From positions 1 to 64,000 of the forward strand of contig NZ_SNAQ03000009.1 in NCBI RefSeq assembly GCF_004375085.3: a stretch of DNA of 64,000 nt, written 5' to 3'. This document shows, piece after piece, positions 41,152 through 51,305 of this stretch. Source of the stretch: Lewinella sp. W8. GTDB taxonomy: Bacteria; Bacteroidota; Bacteroidia; Chitinophagales; Saprospiraceae. The position numbers and the translations under genes are program-made. The notes below the pieces were generated by a model, which was not told the origin of the DNA, did no database searches, and saw only the letters and a program-made list of their open reading frames with translations. The number at the start of each line of letters is the position of its first letter. Position 1 is the first letter of the stretch.

Positions 41152-44100
41152 TTAGTCGCGAATAATGGTAAGGGAACCACGCTGTTGGGCTCGTTCACCC
41201 AGGGGATTCGTGTATTCCAGTACGTAGTAGTAGGGACCGGGAGGAAGCAACGTTCCGTCATTGGTCCGGCCTTCAAAGCAGTTGCTGCCGTCGTCATCGC
41301 TACAGCTGTAATTGGCTGCTTCGTAGACCAGCTGGCCCCAGCGGTTATAAATTTCCAGGTTGTTGTCGGATACCTCATCACCGTCCGAACAGAAGATGAT
41401 GAAGGTTTCATTCAGTCCGTCTCCGTTGGGCGTGATGACCTCGCGGGCATTCAGGCAGGGGAAGCGGCGGTCAAGGACCTGGGCCACCATGGTAACCCCC
41501 TGGCAACCGTTGTCGTCAGTAACTTCCAGCGTATAGTCTCCGGGACACAATCCTTCGGCGATGGGGTTGTTCCCCTGGCTCGGAAGTTGGGGCCAGTTGT
41601 AGATGTAGTTTCCACTACCCCCTAACGGAAGAATACGAATGCTACCGTTACAGCCGTCGGTGGCGTCAGTTGCTTCGAAGGTTACCGCCAGGGGCTCCGG
41701 AGCCTCCAGCGTGTAGCTACCCTCCATGGTACATCCGTTAGCGTCGGTCACGGTAAGCCCATAGGTTCCTCCCCGCAGGGATTGAATCCGGGAAGAAGCC
41801 GCACCGTTCGACCAGGCGAAGGTGTAGGGACTTACCCCACCGGTAGCCGTAACCTCAATGGCACCATCCTGGCTATCGTCGCAGCTCAGGCCCGTCAGGC
41901 TTCCCTCCAGCGTAATGGCCGAAGGAGCCGTAAGCTCCACGGTGGAGACAATTTCGCAACCGCCTTCGTCCAGCACCGTAATGGTGTACGTTCCGGGGGC
42001 CGCATCATTCAGCACGCTATCCACCCCAACGATGGCGTCGTTGAGAATGAATTCGTAGGTAAATTCGCCCTGGCCACTGATGTCGATGACGATCCGGCCA
42101 TCGTTACCGTCCGGACAGCTTACCCCGAAACCGTTGTAGTCCGTCGTCACCATCGTCGACACGCTGAAGCCGGCGGTGATGCCCACGGTGTAATTCCGCA
42201 CCAGGCGCGCTCCGGAGGCATCGATAATGGTCAGGGTGTACATTCCGGCGGAAAGGCCACTGATGTCTTCCGTATCCGCTAGCACTTCCATTTCTCCTCT
42301 TCTCGTCCAGCTGAACTGGTAAGGAGTAGCGCCGCCGGAAACGGTGACGTCAATTGCCCCTTCCATTCCGTCGGAGCAGGCAACGTCGGTGATGGCTACG
42401 ACCTCCTCGTCGATGCGTCCCAACGTAATGGAATCGGAGGTAAACTCACAGCCATTGGCGTCCGTAACGGTGGCCACATAGGTGCCGGAACACAGCTGGG
42501 CGATGGTCGCCCCGGTATCTCCGTTGTTCCAGTTCACCGTGTAGCCGGCGGTACCGCCGTCAATGTCCAGGCTAATCATGCCGGAGCAGTCCGTGTCTTC
42601 GGTATCCGAAGTAAAGTCCACTACCGCCGAGATGGCCGGAGGCGCACTCACCGTCAGTTCCGTTTGCAGCATACCCGCCTGTGCGTCGGTCACGAAGACC
42701 TGGTAGGTACCCGCCGGAACCATGATTTCGATCCGGGTGGAATCCACCGTCTGCTCGATACCCAGGGGTTCTACGCGGATGGTGAAGGGGGCCACTCCGT
42801 TCTCCAGTACTACCCGAAGGATTCCGTCATCCCCATCGCTACAGGATGCCGCTTCGGTGGCGGTAGTAAGGAAGGCGATGGGAGCGGAGCTTACCGTATA
42901 ACAGCGATTGACCGTACAGTCGTTCGCGTCCGTAACCGTCACGCAGTACTCTCCGGAAGAGAGCCCGGTGCGGTCCTGATCCGTAGGTCCGTCCGCCCAG
43001 ACGTAGGTGTAGGGCGGCGTTCCCCCGGAGGGCGTAATGTCAATACTGCCGTTATTTCCTGCGGTAGCGGCCATTACCACGCCGGGCGCCGTGATGGGGT
43101 CCGGCACCTCTACGGTAATGAGGGCGGTAGCTTCCTGCATTCCGCTCGTAACGGTTACTGAGTAATCCCCGGGACTGAGGTTTTCTACGTCCCGCGTATT
43201 GGCAAAAGTCGTATCGTTCTGGCTCCAGAGGTAGTTATAATTACCGTTGCCACCGACCACGTCCAGCGCAATGGTGCCGTTGTCTTCTTCGGCACAGCCC
43301 TGACTAACCGTGATGTCTATAATCTCCAGTTGACGACCAACCGCGAAGCACTGGACTTCGAAACAGTCGCTGTTGTCCGTTAGGGTAAGACAGTAAGTTC
43401 CGGGCTCGGAAAGTCCTCCGATGTCTTCGGTGTCGGCGGTAAAGCCTTCGGGGCCCGTCCAGCTGTAGGTATAGGGCGTCCGTCCGCCCTGCGCGATCAC
43501 GTTTACCTCCCCGGGGTTCTCCGTGCTGATCAGGCTCGGGGTGCCGGCGATGGTCAGCTGACTTGGTTCTCCGATCTGAATGTTGATCTGCTCGCGAGCA
43601 CAACCGTTGGCGTCCGTTACCGTAACGGAGTAATCGCCGCCGTCAAGGTCGGTTTGGGTCAGGACGTTATCGGGCAGACTTCCCTCCCAGTCAATGACGA
43701 AGGGACCTACGCCACCAACGGTGGCAATCGTAATCGTTCCGTCGCTCTCGCCATTACAGCTCACGCCCTCCACATTATCCACACTGAGGGAGAAGGGAGG
43801 AGGTGCGACCAGGGTATAACAGGAGGTCGTGCTCTGACTGGTGTTATCGTCCGTGACCGTCACACAGTAGGTACCGGCGGGGAGGTTTTCGGCCAGGGCG
43901 GTCGTTGACACACCGTCGTCCCAGGCGAAGGAAAGGTCCGGGCCACCGCTGACGGTAATCTCAATGGATCCGTCACTGGTATCCGAACAGGATGGATTAT
44001 TCTGCTCGGCATCTACGATAACCGGAGCCGCGCTACCATTAACCTGACCGTTCAGCAGGTCAGCCTCCACGATGCGTGTGGTATTCTCAAATTCGATGGC

Positions 44101-47100
44101 CGTCGGGGTATCCCCGAAGCTGATGACCCCCGGATTGGTATCCAGCACCCGGAAGCAAATCGTAAAGATCGCCTCGCCGTCCGCGACGGAATTACCCTCC
44201 GCAAACGGGTCGGACCAGAGAACCCGCAGCACGCCAGGCGCAGAGTTGTTAATCGAACCGGCGGAAAGGCCACGGAAGGCAAATTCCGTTCCCGTTCCCG
44301 TATACTCAAGTATGGCGGGATCGTAATTGATCGTAAACTGGAAGGCCACCAGGTCCGTAGCCTCGTAGCCCAGGACGGGCAGACAGATGGTTTCTCCCAT
44401 CATCGCCGTCGTGGAAGAAATCTGCAGGGTGAGTCCATCAATGACCGGCGCGTTCGGGTTGACGCTTCCCCCGGTAGGAATCACGCCTACGTTCTGGGCG
44501 TTGGCGTTCTGGGCCTGAATGGCCACGGGATTATTCGCAAAGTTCACCGGAGCCGGTGCCAGGCGGTCCACCGTAAAGCACAGTTGCAGCACCGTAGCCC
44601 CGTCGGCCAGGCTTTGCCCCGCAGAAGTCGGTGCATCCCAGTCGAAAGTTATTTGCCCGGGAATTGATCCGTTTACGTTGGCCGCAGTAATGCTACCAAG
44701 TCCGAATCCGGTCGCCCGACTGAAACTGAGGATACTCGCGTCGTAGGCGAAGGAGAAGCTCAGGTCCGTCAGGGAGGTGAAGTTGGTAGCCGTCAGGTCA
44801 AGGCAAACTTCGGCGCCTACACTTCCGTCGGCCGTGCCCAGTGCCAGCACCAGGTTCTCCGGCGGGTCAATGCCTCCACAGCTTTCCCCGGCGTTCACCG
44901 TACCACCCCGTACGTCAATCGGCGTGACGGGATCGTTGTTGGCGTCCGTTGCCCGGATGCGGAAGGAAGGCAGATCGGTGATTTCAACGTCGGTTTCACA
45001 ATCATCGAGAATGGTGAAGCAGGCACTTAAAATGCTTACTCCATCGTCCACGCTATTAGGCATCACGTTGATGTCAAACCAGATGACCCGCAGCACACCC
45101 GGCTCGGGGTTACTCACCTGAAGGCCGGCCAGTTCTCCGGTACCCATGGCCGAGTTAAACTGTAGTTTTTCGGTATCGTAGGTAATGGCGAATTGCAGCC
45201 CAGCCAGTCCCTCCAGATTGAAGGGCAGTACGTCCAGACACACTTCTTCGCCCAGCCCACCGACGCCGTCACCGACGACCAGGGTGAAATCATCAAAGTT
45301 CACCCCTCCGGGGTTGATGACCCCGTCGGTAGTGTTCACCGTCACGGAGCCCATGGCGTCCGTAGCCGTGGCTCCCGTAAGCGTCAGGGGCGCTTCGTCT
45401 CCACCAAGCACCGTAAAGCAAACGGTAAAGATGGCCGCACCATCGGTGAGCGCCTGGGGCGTCCCGCTGGTGTAGCTCACGCCAATTTCTCCGGCCGTCG
45501 AGGTGTCAAAGCTGCCAGCATTAAGGCCCGGAATTGCACTGTTGGCCGTTACGGACACCAACTGCACTAAGCTGGGGTTATAGTTCAGCGTAAAGTCGAA
45601 GCCCGTCAGGGCGTTGAAGTCGGAAGCGGATACATCCACACATACTTCCTGACCAATCGCTCCGGTGGCCGTTCCCACCAGCAGGTTCAGGTCACCCATG
45701 TTTCCGCCGGTCATACAGGGAGCACAGTTGCTACCGCCACAGTCTACACCTTCTTCGTCACCGTTCTGGATGCCGTCATCACAGGTAGGCGTTACGTTAC
45801 ACCCGGCACCGTTGATGGACCCATCGTTAGCGACGGGATTGGCGACCGCTCCGGTAGTGGCCGTGGCGATCAGGTTATCCAGGGTGATCGTAGTAGCACC
45901 CGCAGCCTGATTGGTAAAGCAAATTGTCGCGATGGTTTCTCCGTTGGCCACCGAAACGCCCGACTGAGACTGCTGGAAGTACACCAGTCGCACTTCTCCG
46001 TCGCTGACTTCATTAGCCAGAATTTGGTCGCCGAGCGCAGGTGCCGTGGTAATACTTTCGTAATCCAGGTTTGCTCCGGGGTACAGCAGGTTCACCTGGA
46101 GAGCCGTAATGTCCGTAAACAGACTGGCCGTTAGGTCCAGGCAGACCTGGCTACCAACGTTTACGTCACAGGCCTCTTCCAGACAGAGGGTGAAGTTCGT
46201 GGCGTCATCGCCACAGTTATTCGTCCCCATATCACAGGGCATACAACTACCCCCGCAATCTACGCCCGTCTCGTCACCATTCTGGACGCCGTCGTCACAG
46301 GTCGTACAGGGGTCACAGCTACCGCCGCAGTCTACACCAGTTTCGTCGCCGTTCTGGATGCCGTCGTCACAGGTGGGGCAGGGAGCACAGTCACCGCCGC
46401 AGTCTACGCCCGTTTCGTTGCCGTTCTGAATTCCGTCGTTACAGGTGGGTTCGTTGCCACAGTTCTGGTTGATGCTGCCAGGGTTTCCGGAGGCGGGCAC
46501 CCTCGTACCCTCTTCATCGAAGGCCCGTGGGTTGCCGTCCGTATTCTCGAAGGTGATTGGGGTCGCCGTTTCCACCTCTACGGTAAAGCAGATTTCAAAG
46601 GCGATTTCGTCGGCGGGGAAAGTTACCCCGGTAAGGTTGATGTCGTTCCAGACCAATCCGACTTCTCCGTCGGAGGGGTTTCCGGCCGTCGTTCCGGAAG
46701 CCAGGGCGGCATTGGCCACCGTCCGGGTGTACTCCAGGTTGCTGCCGTTGTAGTTAAGGGTGAACTGAAGTCCCCCCAGCGAATTGAAGTTACCGACGAA
46801 AACCGGAAGACAAACTTCCGTGCCAACCGCTCCACAAACGCTGCCCAGACACACTTCCACATCGGTGGTGCCCGTACCACAATCGGTCATCATACAGGGG
46901 GCACAATCACCACCGCAGTCTACACCGGTCTCGTTACCGTTCTGAATACCGTCATTACAGGTTGGGGTCGTGGAACAGTCGTTCACCGAGCCATTATTCG
47001 CCACCGGATTGGGGATTTCTCCGGTTGTCGCGCTTACGATCAGGTTGCTGAGCGAAATGATCGTGGCGTTACTCGTTTCGTTGGTAAAGCAGATGGTTCC

Positions 47101-50100
47101 GATGGACTCGCCGTCGGCCACCGTAGCGCCGGACTGTGATTGCTGGAAGTACACCAGCCGCACTTCGCCGTCGCTCACTTCGTTGGCCAGGATATCGTCG
47201 CCCAGCGCCGGATTGGTGGAAATACTGGCGTAATCCAGGTTCGCACCGGGATAGGTCAGCGTAACCTGCAGGGCCGTCACGTTGGTGAACATACTCACGT
47301 TCAGATCAAGACATGCCTGGGCGCCAGGAGCAACGTTACAGAGGTCGTCAAGACACAGGTTGAAGGCATTGGAGCCCTCGCCACAGGTATCACTGCCGGG
47401 GTTACAGGGAGCACAACTACCACCACAATCTACGCCCGTCTCGTCGCCGTTCTGGATGCCGTCGTTACAGGTCGGCACCGTCATACAGTCATTGATGGAG
47501 CCGTTGCTCGACTGGGGGTTAGGAACACTTCCCGTGGTATTGGTAATCAGCAGGTCTTCCAGAGACAACACGAGTGGGTCTGCCGTCTGGAGCGTAAAGC
47601 ACAGGGTAGCTACGATCTCACCGTCCGCGAGAGATACCCCCTGTTGCGAGTTTTGCAAATACAGCATCCGGAGTTCACCCGCATTCAGTACGTTCACCTG
47701 AATGGGGTCCACCAAAGCGGGATTGGGGGTGATGCTCTGGTAAAAGAGACTTCCACTCGGGAACGTCAGGTCCGTTTGGAAAGCCGTGATGTCGTCAAAA
47801 TTACCCACCGTTACGTCGATACAAACGGTTTGGTTTACCGGAATATCACAGGCGTCACCGAGGCAAAAGCTGAAATCATTGGTTCCCATGCCACAATTCA
47901 GATCCGGCCCTCCGGTTGAACCACAGGGTGCACAGCTGCCGCCACAGTCTACTCCCGTTTCGTCACCGTTCTGGATGCCGTCACTACAGGTCGGGCCGCC
48001 GCCGCCACAAGAATTGACCGAGCCGGCGTTGGCCACGGGATTGGGCACCTCGCCGGTGGTGGCACTCACGATGAGGTTGGATAGGTTGATCGTGGTCCCG
48101 GCGGCAGTTTCGTTGGTGAAACAGATCGTTCCAATGGCGTCACCGTCCGTCACGGTCGCCCCCGACTGGGATTGCTGGAAGTACACCAGGCGCACTTCTC
48201 CATCGCTAACCTCGTTGGCCAGGATGTCGTCACCCAGGGCCGGATTGGTGGAAATGCTGGCGTAATCCAGATTCGCTCCGGGATACGTCAGCGTTACCTG
48301 CATGGCGGTAATGTTGGTGAACATGCTCACCGTAAGATCCAGACAGGCCTGAGCGCCAACGGCCACGTCACAAGCATCCGCCAGGCAGACGTTGAAGGCA
48401 TTAGAGCCCTCACCACAGTCCATGGGCATGTTACAGGGGGCACAGCTACCACCGCAGTCTACCCCGGTCTCGTCGCCGTTTTGAATCCCGTCGTTGCAGG
48501 TCGGCATGGTTCCGCCACAATCATTTACCGAGCCATTATTGGCTACGGGATTGGGAACGTCTCCCGTAGTGGCGCTCACGATGAGGTTGGACAAGCTCAG
48601 CGTGGTGCCATTTTCCGTTTCGTTGGTAAAGCAAATCGTTCCGATGGCGTCTCCGTCCGTGACCGTCGCCCCCGATTGGGATTGCTGAAAGTACACCAGT
48701 CGCACTTCTCCGTCACTAACTTCGTTGGCCAGGATGTCGTCGCCCAGGGCGGCGTTGGTGGAGATACTGGCGTAGTCCAGGTTGGCTCCGGGATACTGAA
48801 TGGTTACCTGCAGAGCCGTGATGTTGGTAAACATACTTGCCGTCAGGTCCAGGCAAACCTGGGCCCCGCTGGCCACGTCACAGGCCTCGGCCAAACAGAG
48901 GTTGAAGAAGGAAGAACCTTCGCCACAATCCATGGGCATATTACAGGGCGCGCAGCTTCCGCCACAATCCACGCCGGTCTCATCACCGTTCTGAATGCCA
49001 TCATTACAGGTCGGACAGGGATCGCAGCTTCCGCCACAGTCTACGCCGGTTTCGTCGCCGTTCTGAATGCCGTCGTTACAGCTTGGTCCTCCGCCGTTTC
49101 CACCGTTGATGGTTCCGGGAAAAATATCCGTAGGAATGATGTTGCTGTCCGCGTCCGTGAACTCATTAGGAATCGGCATGCCGGTGAGGTCAACGACCGT
49201 TTCGGTGTCCTGCAGGACATTGAAACAGAGCGTGGCAATCGTAAACGGCCCGTCATCGGTATAGCCCGTTGAGCTAAACAAATTCCAGGAGGCCCGAATG
49301 ACGCCGGGGTTGTTCGTGTTGTGGATCAAGGAAACTGCCGTACCGTTTACGGACCCCATTGCCGAAACGAACTCCAGGACGCTGGCATCATAACCGATAC
49401 TGAATTGCATCCCCAAAATGTTATCAAAGTTCCGTCCTACGACGTTCACGCATACCTGTTCACCCACATTGCCCGAGCCATCCGTTACCGTCACGGATTG
49501 CATATCTGATCCCATGTCACAGGGCATGCAGCTTCCGCCACAGTCTACACCGGTTTCGTCGCCGTTCTGAATGCCGTCGTCACAGGTCGGACAGGCGTCG
49601 CAGCTTCCGCCACAGTCTACGCCGGTTTCGTCACCATTCTGGATGCCGTCGTCGCAGGTCGCGCCTCCGCCACTGCCCTGGTTGATGGTACCGGCGAAAA
49701 TATCCGTGGGAATGATGTTACTATCGGCATCCGTAAACTCGTTCGGAATCGGCACCCCGGTGAGGTCCACCTCCGTCTCCGCTTCCTGGAGCACCGTGAA
49801 GCAGATGGTGGCAATGGTAAACGGCCCATCGTCCGTATACCCGGTTGAGCTGAACAGGTTCCAGGAAGCCCGGATGACTCCGGGGTTATTCATATTGTGA
49901 ATCAGGGAAACCGCAGTACCGTTGACGGAGCCCGTGGCCGAGACAAACTCAAGGACGTTAGCGTCGTAACCAACGCTGAACTGCATCCCGAGAATATTGT
50001 CAAAATTTCGCCCAACAAGATCGACGCAAACTAGCTGTCCTACGCTACCCGTAGCATCGGTAACCGTTACGGACTGTGTCTGTGCACCCAGCCCGAAGCC

Positions 50101-50148
50101 GATGCATACTAAGACACCACTCAGTAGCAGGTGGTAAAAATTCTTCAT
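41152..50148 (-). CDS. Giant T9SS-exported cohesin/SprB-repeat surface protein (2998 aa)
   Basis: Signal peptide 1-22. About residues 24-2040 hold twelve cohesin-like modules (pattern: VCVDLVGxNF, MQFxVxYDxxVLxF, TIATICFxV). The first eight are followed by acidic, cysteine-rich linkers of about 25 residues (CxDGxQNGxETGVDCGG ... C..C), in the order 2, 2, 1, 1, 1, 1, 3, 1; twelve linkers in all. Modules 9-12 follow without linkers. Residues ~2043-2895 are about eleven SprB-type repeats (GTYxVTVTDANGC). Residues ~2898-2998 are the gliding-motility-type (CHU_C, T9SS type B) C-terminus: ITPNGDGLNETFII, IYNRWGQLVYE. Located on the cell surface by T9SS. Cohesins are dockerin-binding in cellulosomes; that role here is inference. 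DNA copies of the linkers are near-identical, so recombination is likely. Confidence 0.9.
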   Translation of the reverse strand: MKNFYHLLLSGVLVCIGFGLGAQTQSVTVTDATGSVGQLVCVDLVGRNFDNILGMQFSVGYDANVLEFVSATGSVNGTAVSLIHNMNNPGVIRASWNLFSSTGYTDDGPFTIATICFTVLQEAETEVDLTGVPIPNEFTDADSNIIPTDIFAGTINQGSGGGATCDDGIQNGDETGVDCGGSCDACPTCDDGIQNGDETGVDCGGSCMPCDMGSDMQSVTVTDGSGNVGEQVCVNVVGRNFDNILGMQFSIGYDASVLEFVSAMGSVNGTAVSLIHNTNNPGVIRASWNLFSSTGYTDDGPFTIATLCFNVLQDTETVVDLTGMPIPNEFTDADSNIIPTDIFPGTINGGNGGGPSCNDGIQNGDETGVDCGGSCDPCPTCNDGIQNGDETGVDCGGSCAPCNMPMDCGEGSSFFNLCLAEACDVASGAQVCLDLTASMFTNITALQVTIQYPGANLDYASISTNAALGDDILANEVSDGEVRLVYFQQSQSGATVTDGDAIGTICFTNETENGTTLSLSNLIVSATTGDVPNPVANNGSVNDCGGTMPTCNDGIQNGDETGVDCGGSCAPCNMPMDCGEGSNAFNVCLADACDVAVGAQACLDLTVSMFTNITAMQVTLTYPGANLDYASISTNPALGDDILANEVSDGEVRLVYFQQSQSGATVTDGDAIGTICFTNETAAGTTINLSNLIVSATTGEVPNPVANAGSVNSCGGGGPTCSDGIQNGDETGVDCGGSCAPCGSTGGPDLNCGMGTNDFSFCLGDACDIPVNQTVCIDVTVGNFDDITAFQTDLTFPSGSLFYQSITPNPALVDPIQVNVLNAGELRMLYLQNSQQGVSLADGEIVATLCFTLQTADPLVLSLEDLLITNTTGSVPNPQSSNGSINDCMTVPTCNDGIQNGDETGVDCGGSCAPCNPGSDTCGEGSNAFNLCLDDLCNVAPGAQACLDLNVSMFTNVTALQVTLTYPGANLDYASISTNPALGDDILANEVSDGEVRLVYFQQSQSGATVADGESIGTICFTNETSNATIISLSNLIVSATTGEIPNPVANNGSVNDCSTTPTCNDGIQNGNETGVDCGGDCAPCMMTDCGTGTTDVEVCLGSVCGAVGTEVCLPVFVGNFNSLGGLQFTLNYNGSNLEYTRTVANAALASGTTAGNPSDGEVGLVWNDINLTGVTFPADEIAFEICFTVEVETATPITFENTDGNPRAFDEEGTRVPASGNPGSINQNCGNEPTCNDGIQNGNETGVDCGGDCAPCPTCDDGIQNGDETGVDCGGSCDPCTTCDDGVQNGDETGVDCGGSCMPCDMGTNNCGDDATNFTLCLEEACDVNVGSQVCLDLTASLFTDITALQVNLLYPGANLDYESITTAPALGDQILANEVSDGEVRLVYFQQSQSGVSVANGETIATICFTNQAAGATTITLDNLIATATTGAVANPVANDGSINGAGCNVTPTCDDGIQNGDEEGVDCGGSNCAPCMTGGNMGDLNLLVGTATGAIGQEVCVDVSASDFNALTGFDFTLNYNPSLVQLVSVTANSAIPGLNAGSFDTSTAGEIGVSYTSGTPQALTDGAAIFTVCFTVLGGDEAPLTLTGATATDAMGSVTVNTTDGVINPGGVNFDDFTLVVGDGVGGLGEEVCLDVLPFNLEGLAGLQFAITYDTEKLQFNSAMGTGELAGLQVSNPEPGVLRVIWFDINVMPNSVDDGVSILSACFTILDDCETDVEITDLPSFRIRATDANNDPVTPIDVRGGTVNAGESCGGIDPPENLVLALGTADGSVGAEVCLDLTATNFTSLTDLSFSFAYDASILSFSRATGFGLGSITAANVNGSIPGQITFDWDAPTSAGQSLADGATVLQLCFTVDRLAPAPVNFANNPVAIQAQNANAQNVGVIPTGGSVNPNAPVIDGLTLQISSTTAMMGETICLPVLGYEATDLVAFQFTINYDPAILEYTGTGTEFAFRGLSAGSINNSAPGVLRVLWSDPFAEGNSVADGEAIFTICFRVLDTNPGVISFGDTPTAIEFENTTRIVEADLLNGQVNGSAAPVIVDAEQNNPSCSDTSDGSIEITVSGGPDLSFAWDDGVSTTALAENLPAGTYCVTVTDDNTSQSTTSCYTLVAPPPFSLSVDNVEGVSCNGESDGTITIATVGGVGPFVIDWEGSLPDNVLTQTDLDGGDYSVTVTDANGCAREQINIQIGEPSQLTIAGTPSLISTENPGEVNVIAQGGRTPYTYSWTGPEGFTADTEDIGGLSEPGTYCLTLTDNSDCFEVQCFAVGRQLEIIDITVSQGCAEEDNGTIALDVVGGNGNYNYLWSQNDTTFANTRDVENLSPGDYSVTVTSGMQEATALITVEVPDPITAPGVVMAATAGNNGSIDITPSGGTPPYTYVWADGPTDQDRTGLSSGEYCVTVTDANDCTVNRCYTVSSAPIAFLTTATEAASCSDGDDGILRVVLENGVAPFTIRVEPLGIEQTVDSTRIEIMVPAGTYQVFVTDAQAGMLQTELTVSAPPAISAVVDFTSDTEDTDCSGMISLDIDGGTAGYTVNWNNGDTGATIAQLCSGTYVATVTDANGCEFTSDSITLGRIDEEVVAITDVACSDGMEGAIDVTVSGGATPYQFSWTRRGEMEVLADTEDISGLSAGMYTLTIIDASGARLVRNYTVGITAGFSVSTMVTTDYNGFGVSCPDGNDGRIVIDISGQGEFTYEFILNDAIVGVDSVLNDAAPGTYTITVLDEGGCEIVSTVELTAPSAITLEGSLTGLSCDDSQDGAIEVTATGGVSPYTFAWSNGAASSRIQSLRGGTYGLTVTDANGCTMEGSYTLEAPEPLAVTFEATDATDGCNGSIRILPLGGSGNYIYNWPQLPSQGNNPIAEGLCPGDYTLEVTDDNGCQGVTMVAQVLDRRFPCLNAREVITPNGDGLNETFIIFCSDGDEVSDNNLEIYNRWGQLVYEAANYSCSDDDGSNCFEGRTNDGTLLPPGPYYYVLEYTNPLGERAQQRGSLTIIRD

Positions 50149-50202
50149 TTAAAATCAGTTGATGGGATTAAAAGGCAAATCAGTCAGGTGGGTCGTCAAA
50201 GT

Positions 50203-50997
50203 CTAGCGCCCACTACGGTTAAAAATAACTTTACGGTTCAATTGCTCCCGATCGGTCGTCAGGCGTAAAGTGTAGGTTCCGGCGGCCGGGAATTCGCCCC
50301 CCGAAAGTCTGATCAGGTTATCCCCCGACATGAGCGATATTTTTCTGCGCATCACGATCCGGCCCGAAACATCCAGGGCTTCCAGGACCGCCGCGGAACG
50401 GTAGTCCAGGTTAACCTTAAGGGCGCAGGACGCCATGAAGGGATTGGGGCTGGCGGAAAAGCGTTCGTTGTCCGCCAGTACGTCGAACAGGCTGGATCCT
50501 CCTCCGATATTGATCGTGCCCGCAGAAAGTCGGGTGTCAATGATTTCGTTTTCCGCATCCGTGGTCCGGTTGGCCAGCGGTGCTTCGGCAAAGGTAATTT
50601 CGGTACTCGTACCCACGCTCACCAGAGATTCAAAACGCAGCGTAAACAGGATGGAGCTATCCTGAATGTCAAAGGGCTCCAGGGCGGGGTCTACCTCCAG
50701 GTATCCGATGCGCCCGCTGTCCAGCTGGGTCTGGTTGAAGTTTTCCATCAGGCTCCCCTCCATGGCTACGTTGGAGACACCGAGAAAGGAAAGTACTTCG
50801 GGGTCCCACTCTACGGAAAACTGTACGCCAACAACCATATTTAGGTTAAGGGCGCGGACGTTCACCTCGACCTCTTCCCCCAGATCAGCGGAGGTTTCTT
50901 CAATAAAAAATTCAGTGTCCTGAGCAGTGAGGGCGAGAGAAAACGACAGCAGAAGTACAGTCACTGGCACTCGCCAGAGCAGTTCGGTTATGTTCAT
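50203..50997 (-). CDS. Single-cohesin protein with T9SS type A sorting domain
   Basis: Start set at the ATG at 50995-50997, giving a signal peptide (LLWRVPVTVLLLSFSLALTAQ); 264 residues. Residues ~24-170 are one cohesin-like module (VEVNVRALNLNMVVGVQFSVEWDPEVLSFLGVS and RTTDAENEI), close to those of the 2998-aa neighbour. The last ~80 residues (FSASPNPFMAS ... VSGRIVMRR ... GTYTLRLTTDREQLNRKVIF) are a T9SS type A sorting domain. It lies 55 bases upstream of the giant gene's start and is read in the same direction, so one transcript may cover both. It could be an anchor or adaptor. Confidence 0.88.
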   Translation of the reverse strand: MNITELLWRVPVTVLLLSFSLALTAQDTEFFIEETSADLGEEVEVNVRALNLNMVVGVQFSVEWDPEVLSFLGVSNVAMEGSLMENFNQTQLDSGRIGYLEVDPALEPFDIQDSSILFTLRFESLVSVGTSTEITFAEAPLANRTTDAENEIIDTRLSAGTINIGGGSSLFDVLADNERFSASPNPFMASCALKVNLDYRSAAVLEALDVSGRIVMRRKISLMSGDNLIRLSGGEFPAAGTYTLRLTTDREQLNRKVIFNRSGR

Positions 50998-51248
50998 CGA
51001 TTCGGGATTATAACATGAGGTGGTGGCCAATGGCCCCTCTTTCGCCTTGCTAAGGTAGCCATTTTTCGGGCACCTAGTAGCATGCGGCATACCTTTCCTT
51101 TTTCCACGCCTACTCTACCCCACCATTTTAACGGATTCACCCGCCCCGTTGGGGCCAATTACGCCTCACCATCAGGGCATTGTCTATCCGGCGGCTCGTG
51201 GAGTGATTGGGCGTCACCGCAGGATGCCAGGGACCTTTGTGGCGCCAT

Positions 51249-51286
51249 AAAAAACGCCCCGCTGTTGAACAGCGGGGCGTTTTTTA
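51249..51286. terminator. Bidirectional terminator
   Basis: CGCCCCGCTG, loop TTGAA, CAGCGGGGCG, with A6 on the left and T7 on the right. It terminates the dockerin-protein gene (stop at 51306) on the minus strand. The rest of the 50998-51305 gap shows only a TACCTTAG box (about 51050) that could be the promoter for the single-cohesin gene. Confidence 0.9.
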
Positions 51287-51305
51287 TGGCGAGCATTCTA
51301 ATGGG

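Noticed and set aside
46034-46046. Fifth copy of the GAGCGCAGGTGC core
   Set aside because: It lies in frame within the giant gene, coding for ordinary cohesin residues that are kept in sister modules, so it is likely chance.
48172-49272. 366-aa plus-strand frame opposite the giant cohesin gene
   Set aside because: Mirrors the repeated module structure on the other strand and has no domain of its own.
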